From contig DOAQ01000048.1 in assembly GCA_003506435.1 (NCBI GenBank), positions 62,001 to 126,000 of the forward strand: 64,000 nucleotides of DNA, read 5' to 3'. Positions 26,430 through 34,997 of this stretch are shown here, one piece after another; within the stretch, counting starts at the first letter, position 1; each line of letters begins with the position of its first letter. The translations under genes were made by a program, and so were the position numbers. Below the pieces are notes generated by a model, which was given only the letters and a program-made list of their open reading frames with translations, had not been told where the DNA came from and made no database searches. The DNA is from Prolixibacteraceae bacterium. GTDB taxonomy: Bacteria; Bacteroidota; Bacteroidia; Bacteroidales; Prolixibacteraceae.

Positions 26430-27119
26430 ATGGGAAAGCTTTTCATTGTACCAACCCCGATCGGGAACCTGGAAGACATGACCATCCGGGCCATCCGTAT
26501 TTTAAATGAAGCATCGCTTATTTTGGCTGAAGACACACGCACCTCGGCCAAACTGATGCAGCATTTTGAAATTAAAACCAGGATGCATTCTCATCACAAA
26601 TTCAACGAACACAAAACCGTTGAAAATATTGCCGGGCGCATTCTTTCGGGGGAAAATATCGCACTGATTTCGGATGCAGGCACACCGGCCATCAGCGATC
26701 CGGGCTTTTTGCTGGTTCGCACGTGTATTGAGAAAGGAGTGGATGTAGAATGTCTGCCCGGAGCCACTGCATTGATACCGGCGCTGGTGAACTCCGGCTT
26801 TCCTACCGACAAATTTGTGTTCGAAGGTTTTCTTCCGCAGAAAAAAGGACGGCAAAAACAGATCACCGAACTGGCAGATGAAACACGCACCATGGTTTTT
26901 TACGAATCGCCTTTTCGGCTGGTGAAATGTCTTCAGCAGTTTGCCGAATTCTGGGGCGCCGAACGGAAAGCTTCCGTATCAAGAGAACTGAGCAAGTTGC
27001 ACGAAGAAAATAAACGGGGTACGCTGGCCGAACTAATTGAATATTTCGGAGAAAAACAGGTAAAAGGTGAAATCGTGATCGTAGTGGAAGGAAAGAACAC
27101 GAAGAAAGACGATGAGTAG
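26430..27119 (+). CDS. rsmI: 16S rRNA (cytidine-1402-2'-O)-methyltransferase
   Basis: A 229-residue tetrapyrrole-methylase-fold enzyme. It has IVPTPIGNLEDMTIRA at the N-terminus, the AEDTRTS segment, the glycine-rich LISDAGTPAISDPG loop and the LPGATALIPALVNSG motif, all typical of RsmI. It 2'-O-methylates C1402 in the ribosomal P site. It starts 6 bp after the acidic-repeat gene and overlaps the next gene by 8 bp. Confidence 0.95.
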   Translation: MGKLFIVPTPIGNLEDMTIRAIRILNEASLILAEDTRTSAKLMQHFEIKTRMHSHHKFNEHKTVENIAGRILSGENIALISDAGTPAISDPGFLLVRTCIEKGVDVECLPGATALIPALVNSGFPTDKFVFEGFLPQKKGRQKQITELADETRTMVFYESPFRLVKCLQQFAEFWGAERKASVSRELSKLHEENKRGTLAELIEYFGEKQVKGEIVIVVEGKNTKKDDE

Positions 27120-27867
27120 AAAATATGATCATATTTTTTTTGACCTCGATCACACGCTTTGGGACTTTGAAACTAATTCGCGAAAAGCGCTGAAATTGAC
27201 CCTCGAAAAACACAAACTGCTGGAACAATTGCCATCGTTCGACGAATTTGTGAAAGTTTACGAAGCCATCAACACCCGGCTTTGGGACGACTACAGAGAA
27301 AAGAAAATCAGCAAATTTTTACTGACCAGCCAGCGTTTCTCGATGAGCATGGAGCCCTTTGACGTCAGCAATTACGACAGCCAGAAGTTGAACGATTGCT
27401 ACCTGGATTTTATGGCTGAACAAACCGGTCTTTATCCAAATGTTCCGGAAATCCTTGCTTGGCTGAAATTAAAAGGCTATCAGATGCACATTATAACCAA
27501 CGGTTTCCGGGAGGTACAGAAAAAAAAACTGCAAACCAGCGGCCTCAATCAGTTTATTTCCAAAGTTTTTATTTCGGAAGTGGTTCAATCACCCAAGCCG
27601 GAACGGGAAATTTTTGAATATGCCCTGAAATCGTGCAACGCGAAAAAAACACGCAGTATCATGGTGGGTGACAATTGGGAGGTTGACATTGTCGGCGCTT
27701 TGAATTTTGGCATCGACCAAGTAATGTTTTTGAACGATGGCCAAAATACGGTGCCGGAAGAAATCAGCAAGCAGCTAAAAAATCCGATGGACGGCTCTTT
27801 TATTCAGCAAAAACGGAATAAAACTTTTTTTATAGGGAAGCTGGAAGAACTGAAGGAGATTGTGTAA
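27112..27867 (+). CDS. YjjG-type HAD nucleotidase
   Basis: A 251-residue HAD hydrolase with motif I FFDLDHTLWDFE, motif II HIITNGF, the motif III lysine in SPKPEREIFEYAL and motif IV MVGDNWEVDIVGA. This matches YjjG-family pyrimidine 5'-nucleotidases, which act on non-canonical nucleotides as house-cleaning enzymes. An insertion near the C-terminus (PMDGSFIQQKRNKT) is outside the core. It overlaps rsmI and ends 9 bp before a convergent HAD gene. Confidence 0.88.
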   Translation: MSRKYDHIFFDLDHTLWDFETNSRKALKLTLEKHKLLEQLPSFDEFVKVYEAINTRLWDDYREKKISKFLLTSQRFSMSMEPFDVSNYDSQKLNDCYLDFMAEQTGLYPNVPEILAWLKLKGYQMHIITNGFREVQKKKLQTSGLNQFISKVFISEVVQSPKPEREIFEYALKSCNAKKTRSIMVGDNWEVDIVGALNFGIDQVMFLNDGQNTVPEEISKQLKNPMDGSFIQQKRNKTFFIGKLEELKEIV

Positions 27868-27876
27868 TCCAATTGG

Positions 27877-28518
27877 TCAATTCAATAAATCCGCAAGGTC
27901 ATTCAGTATAATACAACCTGTTTCTTTCAGGCGTTTTTCCGACTGGTGCCCGTTGGTAATTAAAATACACCGGCAACCTAATTCCTCCGCCACTTCAAAA
28001 TCGTGGATGGTATCGCCAATCAAACAAATTTCAGCAGGATCAAGTTTTATCCGTTTAATCAACGCTTTGCCATTGTCGATTTTCGAATGCGCATAATGAT
28101 TGTCGAGGCCGGAAATTTCATCAAAAAAATGAGTGATCTGGTGTTGCGTCAGGGTTTGCACCAGAATCGACTGTTCCATGGCCGACAATACAATTTGTTG
28201 TTTGCCTGTCTTTTGAAAATGCCGGAGTACTTTTGTGGCGCCGCAATGTAAGCTGCATTTTTTTACATCACGATTGTATTTGTCGATAAATTCCTTTGCC
28301 GGGATTTCAAAAGGCTCTTTGTCAAAATTGAAGCCTATTTCAGCATAGTAATCTTTAACCGGGAATGAGAATACTTCTTTGTATCTATCGGAATTCAGTG
28401 AAGATAATTTACGTTTGGAAAGAAGTACATTAATAGTTTCTACGCACAAATCAATATCGTCGAGCAAAGTGCCGTTCCAATCCCAGATAAGCGTTCGAAT
28501 GTTTTCAGAAATAACCAT
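27877..28518 (-). CDS. HAD-family phosphatase with a DWN motif
   Basis: A 213-residue HAD hydrolase of the phosphoglycolate phosphatase/beta-phosphoglucomutase type with a helical cap. Motif I is IWDWNGTLLDD, so the nucleophile Asp is kept but the usual acid/base Asp two residues later is Asn. The motif II region is IVLSAMEQ, the lysine is in HSKIDNGKAL, and the metal-binding motif is CLIGDTIHDFEVA. It may still be active, because this variant recurs in HAD proteins. The substrate is unknown. It overlaps the upstream acyltransferase gene by 14 bp. Confidence 0.82.
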   Translation of the reverse strand: MVISENIRTLIWDWNGTLLDDIDLCVETINVLLSKRKLSSLNSDRYKEVFSFPVKDYYAEIGFNFDKEPFEIPAKEFIDKYNRDVKKCSLHCGATKVLRHFQKTGKQQIVLSAMEQSILVQTLTQHQITHFFDEISGLDNHYAHSKIDNGKALIKRIKLDPAEICLIGDTIHDFEVAEELGCRCILITNGHQSEKRLKETGCIILNDLADLLN

Positions 28519-29668
28519 TCGGATTGGTGAGGTTTTCGCGGTTGATAACCGGATTGGCGTACATTAGCAGGAACATTTCCCGGATACGCGTGGCATCGCC
28601 GTTGATGGTTTCAAGCGCTTTATTGATCAGGCCCACGAAACGGGCATGTTGTTCCAAATTATATTCTGCTTCATATTTATTTTCTTTCCGAAGCATATCG
28701 GCAGCAATGTAATTATTTGGCCAGAGTTTGTAGTTCCGGTAAATCCGTTGATCAATATAATCGGCCAGCGCCTCAATTTTTTCAGAAAGTTGTTCTTTTT
28801 TGTCCATCTCGTCGATGGCTACTTTCATAGGTCTGCCGAACGCAAAATTGACCCGTCCTTTCGAGTTAAACAGTCCGTATGCCATGCTTTTCAGGTCGTC
28901 GGCCTGGGTTTTGGTAAAACCTTCTGTCTCTTTTTTATATAATTCTTCGACTTTTGAAATTCCGCATGGCTCAATTTCATAGGAGATTGAAAGCGGGACG
29001 ATGCGCAATTCACGGAACCCCTCAACAAAACTCTTTTCGTTGCTGAGATTGATCATTTTCAGCAAGGATGGCTGGGTTTTATCGCAGCCGTCTTTGGTCC
29101 GTCCTTCGCGCTGGGCAATCCATACCGAAATATTTCGTTCGGTAATATCCTGGCGAATGTATGCGGACAAGTTCCTTGAAGCTGCCATCAGCTCGCTGAC
29201 CGGCAGGTTTCTTTTTACCTCGAAAGCACGATTCAGTTTCACTGCATGATCAATCCAGTCGGCAATCAGCAAATTATCGCCAATAGCAATTTCTGTGGTA
29301 TGCAAGCCTTCTCTGAATATCAAATAATTGAGAATTGCGGCATCAAGGATAATATCGCGATGGTTTGAAATAATCAGGTAGCTTTTCGTTATATCCAGAT
29401 TTTCAAGGCCAGTGCAGGTAACACCATCAGTAGTTGGCTTTAGAATCAGATTTTCAATTAACGGATACATGAACTTTCCCTGCAATTCTTTGATAGTTTG
29501 AATACCAGACAACAACTGTTTTACTTCGTCAAACTTTTTATCGTCTTTGAAAATAAACTTCTTCAGTATCCGTTGAAATTCAAGATCGTTAAGTACTATA
29601 TTAATTTGTTGGTTAACTTCAGAATCGTGGTACGGACGGATATCATCAAAGACAAAATTTTCACACAT
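28505..29668 (-). CDS. Glycerolipid acyltransferase-like protein
   Basis: About 387 residues. The acyltransferase domain has the block I motif SNHRDIILDAA (NH-x4-D) and a block III-like motif AQREGRTKDG (E-G-R-T in place of E-G-T-R). The first ~90 residues and the C-terminal ~100 are extra helical regions. It resembles PlsB/1-acylglycerol-3-phosphate acyltransferases found across Bacteroidota. It is probably peripheral to the inner membrane and acts in phospholipid or aminolipid synthesis. The start is set at MCENFVFDDI, 13 bp from the predicted transcription start; an ATG at 29677 is possible. Confidence 0.8.
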   Translation of the reverse strand: MCENFVFDDIRPYHDSEVNQQINIVLNDLEFQRILKKFIFKDDKKFDEVKQLLSGIQTIKELQGKFMYPLIENLILKPTTDGVTCTGLENLDITKSYLIISNHRDIILDAAILNYLIFREGLHTTEIAIGDNLLIADWIDHAVKLNRAFEVKRNLPVSELMAASRNLSAYIRQDITERNISVWIAQREGRTKDGCDKTQPSLLKMINLSNEKSFVEGFRELRIVPLSISYEIEPCGISKVEELYKKETEGFTKTQADDLKSMAYGLFNSKGRVNFAFGRPMKVAIDEMDKKEQLSEKIEALADYIDQRIYRNYKLWPNNYIAADMLRKENKYEAEYNLEQHARFVGLINKALETINGDATRIREMFLLMYANPVINRENLTNPNGYF

Positions 29669-29687
29669 CGCTTTCAAATTAGAGCGG

Positions 29688-29695
29688 CAAAGATA
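29688..29695 (-). promoter_or_regulatory. Candidate -7 box for the acyltransferase-HAD pair
   Basis: On the minus strand TATCTTTG, an exact TAnnTTTG match, 20 bp before the ATG at 29668. The -33 element is not clear. Confidence 0.45.
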
Positions 29696-29896
29696 ACGAA
29701 ATAATGAAAAATCCGTTCTCCGGATGAAATACTGTGAAACATGTTGGTGCTTTAGTTTTTTAAAATATCTAATTATCAGTGATATAAAATAAGATATTTC
29801 CTGTCAGAAATGGAATAAATAATTTTAAAATGTAAAAAAACGCGGTTGCAACTTGCTATTTTCGATTGCTTTGCCATGCTAAAAACCTTCGTTTTT

Positions 29897-31897
29897 TTAA
29901 AACCGAAACCGAATTTGAAATTTAATTTCAGTTCTTCGGTCGCTTTCAATTTCATCCAACCCAGTTCCTGTGATCTGTTGATCGAAATACTGGGTGCGGG
30001 CCAGTTTAAACCACAAATCGGTTTTTTCTGAAATACTGATCTTTGCATTCAGATATGTTCGCACTCCTTTGCCTGAAAGCACCGGCACAGAATAATTGTG
30101 TAATAAATCGTTTTCGTAAGCATACAGACGGCTGTTGTACCCGTCGGTGTCGAACCACAAAAAACGTAACTGGCATGAAACCGGTAACCGGCTTGCTATG
30201 TATTTTATATCCTGAAGGAAAACCATTCCCTGTTCATTTTCATCTCCTTCGAATCCCGAAAATTCGGCCCTGCTTTTCAGGCTCCATTGGTCATTTACCT
30301 GAACATCAAGATTCAACCGGATTTTTTGCAGTGAAGTCATTTTATTGGTTTTGAGTTGTTCTTCGGAAGATTTTTCTTCTTTTCGCTCACCAAAATAACG
30401 GATGTGGAAATTAACGGCGGAAGACGGCACATAATTCAATTGAAAAAATGTTTCTGCTCCGGTCGATGGTGAAACGGTTTGGTATTTCAGCCACCGGTAC
30501 CGGAAAAAATCGTGATAGGCAGACAGTGAAATTTTGGCTGTCGGCAAAAACTTTGCACCAATATAAAAGCCCTGTTCATCGTTCATTGCCGACGATTCGG
30601 AAAATGCCTGACCATACAGACTGTTGTATTTTTTTCCGAAGTTCCGGTAAAGCAGTGAGAGTTCGAACCGGTCGGCTGGTTTCAGTAAAGCCCCGTGTAA
30701 ATTAGCAAAACCACCGTCAAATGAATAAGCCGTTTCGCCAAACAAAAACAGTTTCTTCAACGACCACTTGTAATCGACCGCCATATTTGTAATTTGCTTT
30801 TCCTGAAACAAAAACAACTGGTAGGCTTGTCCATCCAACTTTCGGGGCCGGTCAAAGAAAGCATGCGTTCCGCTGAATCCCGCCGAAAAATTATTTTTCT
30901 GAAATGAAAAAATCAGGCCGCTTGCATTTTCTTTTACTGAATGTTTATCGTCAATTTCATTCGCCGTTCGGTGCAGTCCCGATGTTTGAAATGAGGTAAA
31001 AACGGTTTCCCCGTTTTCTTCCTTCAGGTTGGCATCGATTTTCTTTTCAGAATGAAAAAAGAACAAGGTGGAATTTTTAAATCGGAATTCCCCGGCAATG
31101 CCGCGGAAAAACCGGTTTTCGTCAGCCGACGAGTACGACCGGATGCCTTGGTTACTCCGGTAAACCTGAGTTACCTCGGCCGATTTCCCGGAGCTGAATC
31201 CCTGCCAGGCAAGTAATCCTTGCCCTGATCGCACCAGATAATCGCCCAGATAAATTCGGTATTTCCCGTTTTTAAACCCGTAGTTGGCAAACAGGCTGGA
31301 ATAGTCGAACCCGTTTTTATTCGGATCGCGGAAGAATGTTTCGCCCGGGTCTTTTTCAGCGGTGAAACCAAAATTCAGCCGGTCACCGGTCTGTTTAAAA
31401 CGGAGATAATATTTTTCAGGAGTACCCTGATAACCGTTTTCATCAGAATATCCTTTTGCTTCCTCTGCAATACGCTGTGTCCGGAATAATAATTCGCGCC
31501 GGGGTTCTCTGTGAGTTGCAGGAACAATTTTGTTTTCTCCAAAAACAATAAAAGGTTCCAGTTTCTGAAGCAGCTCCCGGTCGAGGCCATCAATGACCGC
31601 AAGTTCATAAATACTTAAAACCAGACTGTTTTTACTTTTATAATCAAGAATGCCCTGAATCTGGAATTCTGTCAGAAATTCCAGTTGTTGCAATTCATCG
31701 GAACAGTTGTCGTTTATGTTGATCGGGTTTTCCAGAAAATATTCCCAGGTTTCGGTGAGTTCTTCAATATTCAGTTCTTCTTCTGAATTTTCGGCTAATA
31801 ATTCGGTCAGGCTCTCCAAAAGGGACGTCTCGGACGTTTGTCCCCACGACAAATGGCAAACCAGCCAAGCTGCGGTGAACAGAAAAATCCTTTTCAT
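29897..31897 (-). CDS. Outer-membrane barrel protein with N-terminal helix-hairpin-helix region
   Basis: A 666-residue secreted protein. It has a signal peptide (MKRIFLFTAAWLVCHLSWGQ). Residues 20-125 contain ComEA-like helix-hairpin-helix segments (FLENPININDNCSDELQQ, EFQIQGILDYK, IYELAVIDGLDRELLQKL). The remaining ~530 residues are alternating amphipathic strands ending in IKFQIRFRF, the terminal aromatic signature of an outer-membrane barrel. Proteins of this shape are widespread in Bacteroidota and no function is established to my knowledge. Its start overlaps the stop of the upstream PorV-like gene (ATGA), so the two are coupled. Confidence 0.8.
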   Translation of the reverse strand: MKRIFLFTAAWLVCHLSWGQTSETSLLESLTELLAENSEEELNIEELTETWEYFLENPININDNCSDELQQLEFLTEFQIQGILDYKSKNSLVLSIYELAVIDGLDRELLQKLEPFIVFGENKIVPATHREPRRELLFRTQRIAEEAKGYSDENGYQGTPEKYYLRFKQTGDRLNFGFTAEKDPGETFFRDPNKNGFDYSSLFANYGFKNGKYRIYLGDYLVRSGQGLLAWQGFSSGKSAEVTQVYRSNQGIRSYSSADENRFFRGIAGEFRFKNSTLFFFHSEKKIDANLKEENGETVFTSFQTSGLHRTANEIDDKHSVKENASGLIFSFQKNNFSAGFSGTHAFFDRPRKLDGQAYQLFLFQEKQITNMAVDYKWSLKKLFLFGETAYSFDGGFANLHGALLKPADRFELSLLYRNFGKKYNSLYGQAFSESSAMNDEQGFYIGAKFLPTAKISLSAYHDFFRYRWLKYQTVSPSTGAETFFQLNYVPSSAVNFHIRYFGERKEEKSSEEQLKTNKMTSLQKIRLNLDVQVNDQWSLKSRAEFSGFEGDENEQGMVFLQDIKYIASRLPVSCQLRFLWFDTDGYNSRLYAYENDLLHNYSVPVLSGKGVRTYLNAKISISEKTDLWFKLARTQYFDQQITGTGLDEIESDRRTEIKFQIRFRF

Positions 31898-32721
31898 TTT
31901 AGCGTATATGAAATTGCAACCGAAGGAATGCTTCCTAACCGGTAATTGTATTGCCAGGAAAAGTCGGTTCGCAGCTTTTTGGAGGAATATGCCAGACCCA
32001 GGGTCAGCAAGTTATTTTTTCCGGCAAGGCCTCCCCGTACCTGGAATTTATCCAATATCCGGTATTCAGCCCCAAATTTTAAAAGAAGTTCCTGTTTCAA
32101 ATCTTTTTCCATTTCACAAAAGAGCAAAAGCCCTTCCGTGACCGTAGTGCCAATGCCCAGACGGAACAGACAGGGCAATTTGTACCGGACACTTTCAGTT
32201 TCTATCCTCGACTGAAAAGGGTTGAAACAATGTGCCCCAATCAATAATTTTTCATTCAAACGATATTGAATTCCACCTTCAAATACTGAAATACCGGGTG
32301 ATTTTTCATTTTCAGGCAAATGGATGAAAAAATAATTGAATTGAAAACCGGCCGAAAATCCTGGAATTATTTCTCGGGCATAAGCAAGTCCCAGCTTATT
32401 TTCGCTGTATAGCTCATTTCCAAAACGGTAGAATGTAACAGCAAAAATATTCTCACCGACAGGCATGGAAGCATACGCAGCTTTCAGCCCCAGTTCTTTC
32501 AGTAAAAAATAATTACTGTACGAAATTCCGGCTTCAGGATGAGAAGCCGAAACCATGCCGGCCTGGTTTCCAAAAGCCGACCAGCCATCGGAGAGGCATG
32601 TTACAATTCCTGCCAGCGACTTTTCCCGGGCGCTGACCCGATAATACTCTTGTGCGACCAGTTTTTTGTTACTTGCAACGATAAAACCGATCAGAAAAAT
32701 AATTGAATAAACAGCTTTCAT
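31894..32721 (-). CDS. PorV-like outer-membrane barrel protein
   Basis: A 275-residue protein. A signal peptide (SIIFLIGFIVASNKKLVAQ) is followed by SAREKSLAGIVTCLSDGWSAFGNQAGM, which resembles the N-terminal motif of the PorV/UPF0164 barrel family (A-R-x-x-x-x-G-x-x-x-x-x-x-x-D, then N-x-A-G). The rest consists of beta strands up to VAISYTLK. It overlaps by four bases (ATGA) the helix-hairpin-helix barrel gene downstream, and the pair is probably made together. The exact role is not known. Confidence 0.75.
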   Translation of the reverse strand: MKAVYSIIFLIGFIVASNKKLVAQEYYRVSAREKSLAGIVTCLSDGWSAFGNQAGMVSASHPEAGISYSNYFLLKELGLKAAYASMPVGENIFAVTFYRFGNELYSENKLGLAYAREIIPGFSAGFQFNYFFIHLPENEKSPGISVFEGGIQYRLNEKLLIGAHCFNPFQSRIETESVRYKLPCLFRLGIGTTVTEGLLLFCEMEKDLKQELLLKFGAEYRILDKFQVRGGLAGKNNLLTLGLAYSSKKLRTDFSWQYNYRLGSIPSVAISYTLK

Positions 32722-32880
32722 ATAGGGTGATATTTAAATAATTCCTGCTGTTTACTCCCCATCCATGTGAAATAACAATCGATTTATTTGCCTTTAAATT
32801 TCGGGCAAATACAAAGGGTGGCCATGTGGCACACCCCGAATACCATGTTCAAGATACAACATCTTATAATAAATACAAAC

Positions 32881-33387
32881 TCAGTTGACCTTAAATTTAA
32901 ATTTTATTTTTGAAAGATCCTGATTGGCCTGTTCAATCTTGTTTTTTAAGTTTTCTTTAAATTTGACTAATTTAGCTGCCAATACACTATCGCCAAGCGA
33001 AATCATCTGAACGGCAAGAATACCTGCATTTTGTGCACCATTTATGCCAACTGTTGCAACCGGTATTCCGGGAGGCATTTGCACGATTGCCAACAAAGAA
33101 TCCATTCCCTGTAACGAAGCATCGATAGGGACGCCAATAACCGGCAAAGTGGTCATTGCGGCAATCACACCAGGCAGGTGTGCAGCCATGCCTGCCCCTG
33201 CAATAATTACTTGAATGCCACGGTCTTTTGCTCCTTTTGCAAACGTTTCAACAGCCTCCGGTGTGCGGTGTGCCGATAAGGCATTTATTTCAAAAGGAAT
33301 TTCAAATTCATCAAGAATTTTAGCAGCTTTTTCCATTACCCCAAGGTCGGAAGTGCTGCCCATAATAATGCTAACTTTTGGCTCCAT
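32881..33387 (-). CDS. purE: N5-carboxyaminoimidazole ribonucleotide mutase
   Basis: A 168-residue PurE of class I, which converts N5-CAIR to CAIR in purine synthesis. Characteristic motifs are SIIMGSTSDLGVMEKA near the start, INALSAHRTPEA with the catalytic His, and VIIAGAGMAAHLPGVIA. MPPGIPVATVGINGAQNAGILA is near the end. It stands alone on its strand, and hpt (purine salvage) is divergent from it. Confidence 0.95.
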   Translation of the reverse strand: MEPKVSIIMGSTSDLGVMEKAAKILDEFEIPFEINALSAHRTPEAVETFAKGAKDRGIQVIIAGAGMAAHLPGVIAAMTTLPVIGVPIDASLQGMDSLLAIVQMPPGIPVATVGINGAQNAGILAVQMISLGDSVLAAKLVKFKENLKNKIEQANQDLSKIKFKFKVN

Positions 33388-33523
33388 CTTATCGATTAAT
33401 ATTTTTTCAGAATAAATTTGTTTTGTTACTTTGCGCTTTCTTTCCGCAGGTAAAATTATTGAAAATAAAACGATAATAAAACCTGCTTGTATTTTTTACA
33501 CAAACATATTAAATAGCAGCAAA

Positions 33524-34084
33524 ATGGCAAGAGTGAGGATACATGACAAAGAGTTTGAAACTTTCATTCCGTATGAAAAAATACGTTCGGTAGTAGAAAA
33601 AATGGCCGAGCAGATGAATGAAGAATTAAAAGGTAAAAACCCTTTGTTTTTATGTATCCTGAACGGATCATTCATGTTTGCTGCAGAAATTTTTAAACGT
33701 ATTGAATTACTGGATGCTGAAATTTCATTTGTGAAGTTGGCTTCCTATTCGGGGACTTCAACGACCGGAGAAATTAAAGAACTGATCGGACTGAATGAAA
33801 ATATGGAAGGCCGTACAGTAGTAATACTGGAAGATATTGTTGATACCGGTATTACTATTTCAAATACTATCGAACAAATCAAATCGAAAAATCCGGCTGA
33901 AGTGAAGGTTGCCACTCTGCTTTTAAAACCCGATGCTCTTCAGAAAGCAGTTGACCTTGATTATGTAGGTATTAAAATTCCGAATGATTTTATTGTTGGT
34001 TATGGGCTGGATTACAACGGACTGGGTCGTAATCTGATTGATATTTACAAAGTTGTATTTTATGCTGAAAATTCGACTTATTAA
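33524..34084 (+). CDS. hpt: Hypoxanthine phosphoribosyltransferase
   Basis: A purine salvage enzyme of 186 residues from the ATG of MARVRIHDKEFE. In-frame codons upstream are not part of the family. The PRPP loop is VVILEDIVDTGITIS, with the acceptor-loop region FVKLASYSGTST and the base-binding segment IKIPNDFIVGYGLDYNG. A TTACTTTG element at 33426-33433 resembles a -7 box. In many Bacteroidota hpt is followed directly by adk; here a small AT-rich cassette separates them. Confidence 0.95.
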   Translation: MARVRIHDKEFETFIPYEKIRSVVEKMAEQMNEELKGKNPLFLCILNGSFMFAAEIFKRIELLDAEISFVKLASYSGTSTTGEIKELIGLNENMEGRTVVILEDIVDTGITISNTIEQIKSKNPAEVKVATLLLKPDALQKAVDLDYVGIKIPNDFIVGYGLDYNGLGRNLIDIYKVVFYAENSTY

Positions 34085-34166
34085 CCGTTTTTGCCGTATT
34101 TGTTGATAAATAATCAGACATTTAACGCAATATTTATCCATTTATAAATATTTAATGTTTATTTTC

Positions 34167-34185
34167 GAAATGTCAAGAAATGTCA
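34167..34185 (+). promoter_or_regulatory. Paired 9-bp direct repeat before the XRE regulator
   Basis: GAAATGTCA occurs twice with one base between (34167-34175 and 34177-34185). The pair lies 15 bp before the ATG of the regulator and just after a TATTTTCG -7-like element (34160-34167). This is a natural place for an autoregulatory operator, but that is inferred from position only. Confidence 0.35.
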
Positions 34186-34199
34186 TGTAATTTCAACTA

Positions 34200-34415
34200 A
34201 TGGAAAATAGATTAAAAGAAATAAGAATTAAGGAAGGATTAACCATAACGGAATTATCAAAAAAATCGGATGTTTCAACAAGAACTATTTCACGAATCGA
34301 AAATAGTGAAGGAAAATCAAAAGTTGAGACATTAAATAAATTACTAAAAAACCTTAATGAATTAACGAATAAAAGTTATTCATTTGAAAATGTGTTCGGT
34401 AAACTTGTAAATTAG
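34200..34415 (+). CDS. XRE-family helix-turn-helix regulator
   Basis: A 71-residue protein, almost all one HTH_3 domain: MENRLKEIRIKEGLTITELS is helix 1-2 and DVSTRTISRIENSEGKSK contains the recognition helix. A short tail has no effector domain. It is the first of four small genes on the same strand between hpt and adk. It probably represses its own cassette through the direct repeat just upstream. Confidence 0.85.
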   Translation: MENRLKEIRIKEGLTITELSKKSDVSTRTISRIENSEGKSKVETLNKLLKNLNELTNKSYSFENVFGKLVN

Positions 34416-34453
34416 TTATTCTATTTATACATTTGCGCTTCATTTTTAATTAA

Positions 34454-34786
34454 ATGGTCTTAAAATTAATTTTATCATCAGTTTTGGGCAGTTCAATAGG
34501 TTACTTTGGATTGATTATATTTCCTTCTGCTAAAAAAGGAGAAAAAAATGGTGATTCTTTTTCGTTAGAAAAGAGAATAGAAAATTGGACCAGAATAATT
34601 AAAATGGATAAAAGATGTTTATTTTTTGATATATTTTTTTCATGTATTGTTATCAGTATAGCATACACAATAATAATCTTGGATGTGGTTTCAGTTAGAC
34701 AGGCTTTATTGGGAGGTCTAACTGCTGAAGCTTTTTTTTATCATTACATACATAACGCTAGAAACGGAAATAACAAAAATAATTAA
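34454..34786 (+). CDS. Small membrane protein of unknown function
   Basis: 110 residues with two to three hydrophobic segments: residues 3-24 (LKLILSSVLGSSIGYFGLII), about 55-78 (CLFFDIFFSCIVISIAYTII) and a weaker one near 83-97. The middle is basic and polar. No family was recognised. Codon use is AT-rich like the rest of the cassette. It begins 38 bp after the regulator and ends 1 bp before the next gene. Confidence 0.6.
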   Translation: MVLKLILSSVLGSSIGYFGLIIFPSAKKGEKNGDSFSLEKRIENWTRIIKMDKRCLFFDIFFSCIVISIAYTIIILDVVSVRQALLGGLTAEAFFYHYIHNARNGNNKNN

Positions 34787-34787
34787 G

Positions 34788-34976
34788 ATGGAAAACACCT
34801 CCTTTTTCAAAGACATTTTAGTTTTAATAGGCGTTTTACCAATTGAAAGACCAACAAAGGTAAAACAAGTGAAAAAACGCATGGGTTATCCAGTCAGATA
34901 CTTGATTCATTTTTCTAAAGAGGAAAAAGAACGGATGCATCATGAGTCTGAGAAACTGATGTGCTTAATTGATTAA
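34788..34976 (+). CDS. Small basic protein of unknown function
   Basis: 62 residues. The N-terminus is mildly hydrophobic (FFKDILVLIGVLP), followed by a basic stretch (TKVKQVKKRMGYPVRYLIHF) and a charged helical end (SKEEKERMHHESEKLMCLID). No family was recognised. It starts one base after the preceding stop codon, which supports it as a real cotranscribed gene. Confidence 0.5.
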   Translation: MENTSFFKDILVLIGVLPIERPTKVKQVKKRMGYPVRYLIHFSKEEKERMHHESEKLMCLID

Positions 34977-34997
34977 TTTACCCCACTAAGTATCTAT

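Noticed and set aside
33431..33523. N-terminal extension of hpt by 31 codons
   Set aside because: It covers a -7-like element and is absent from the family; the ATG at 33524 starts the conserved domain.
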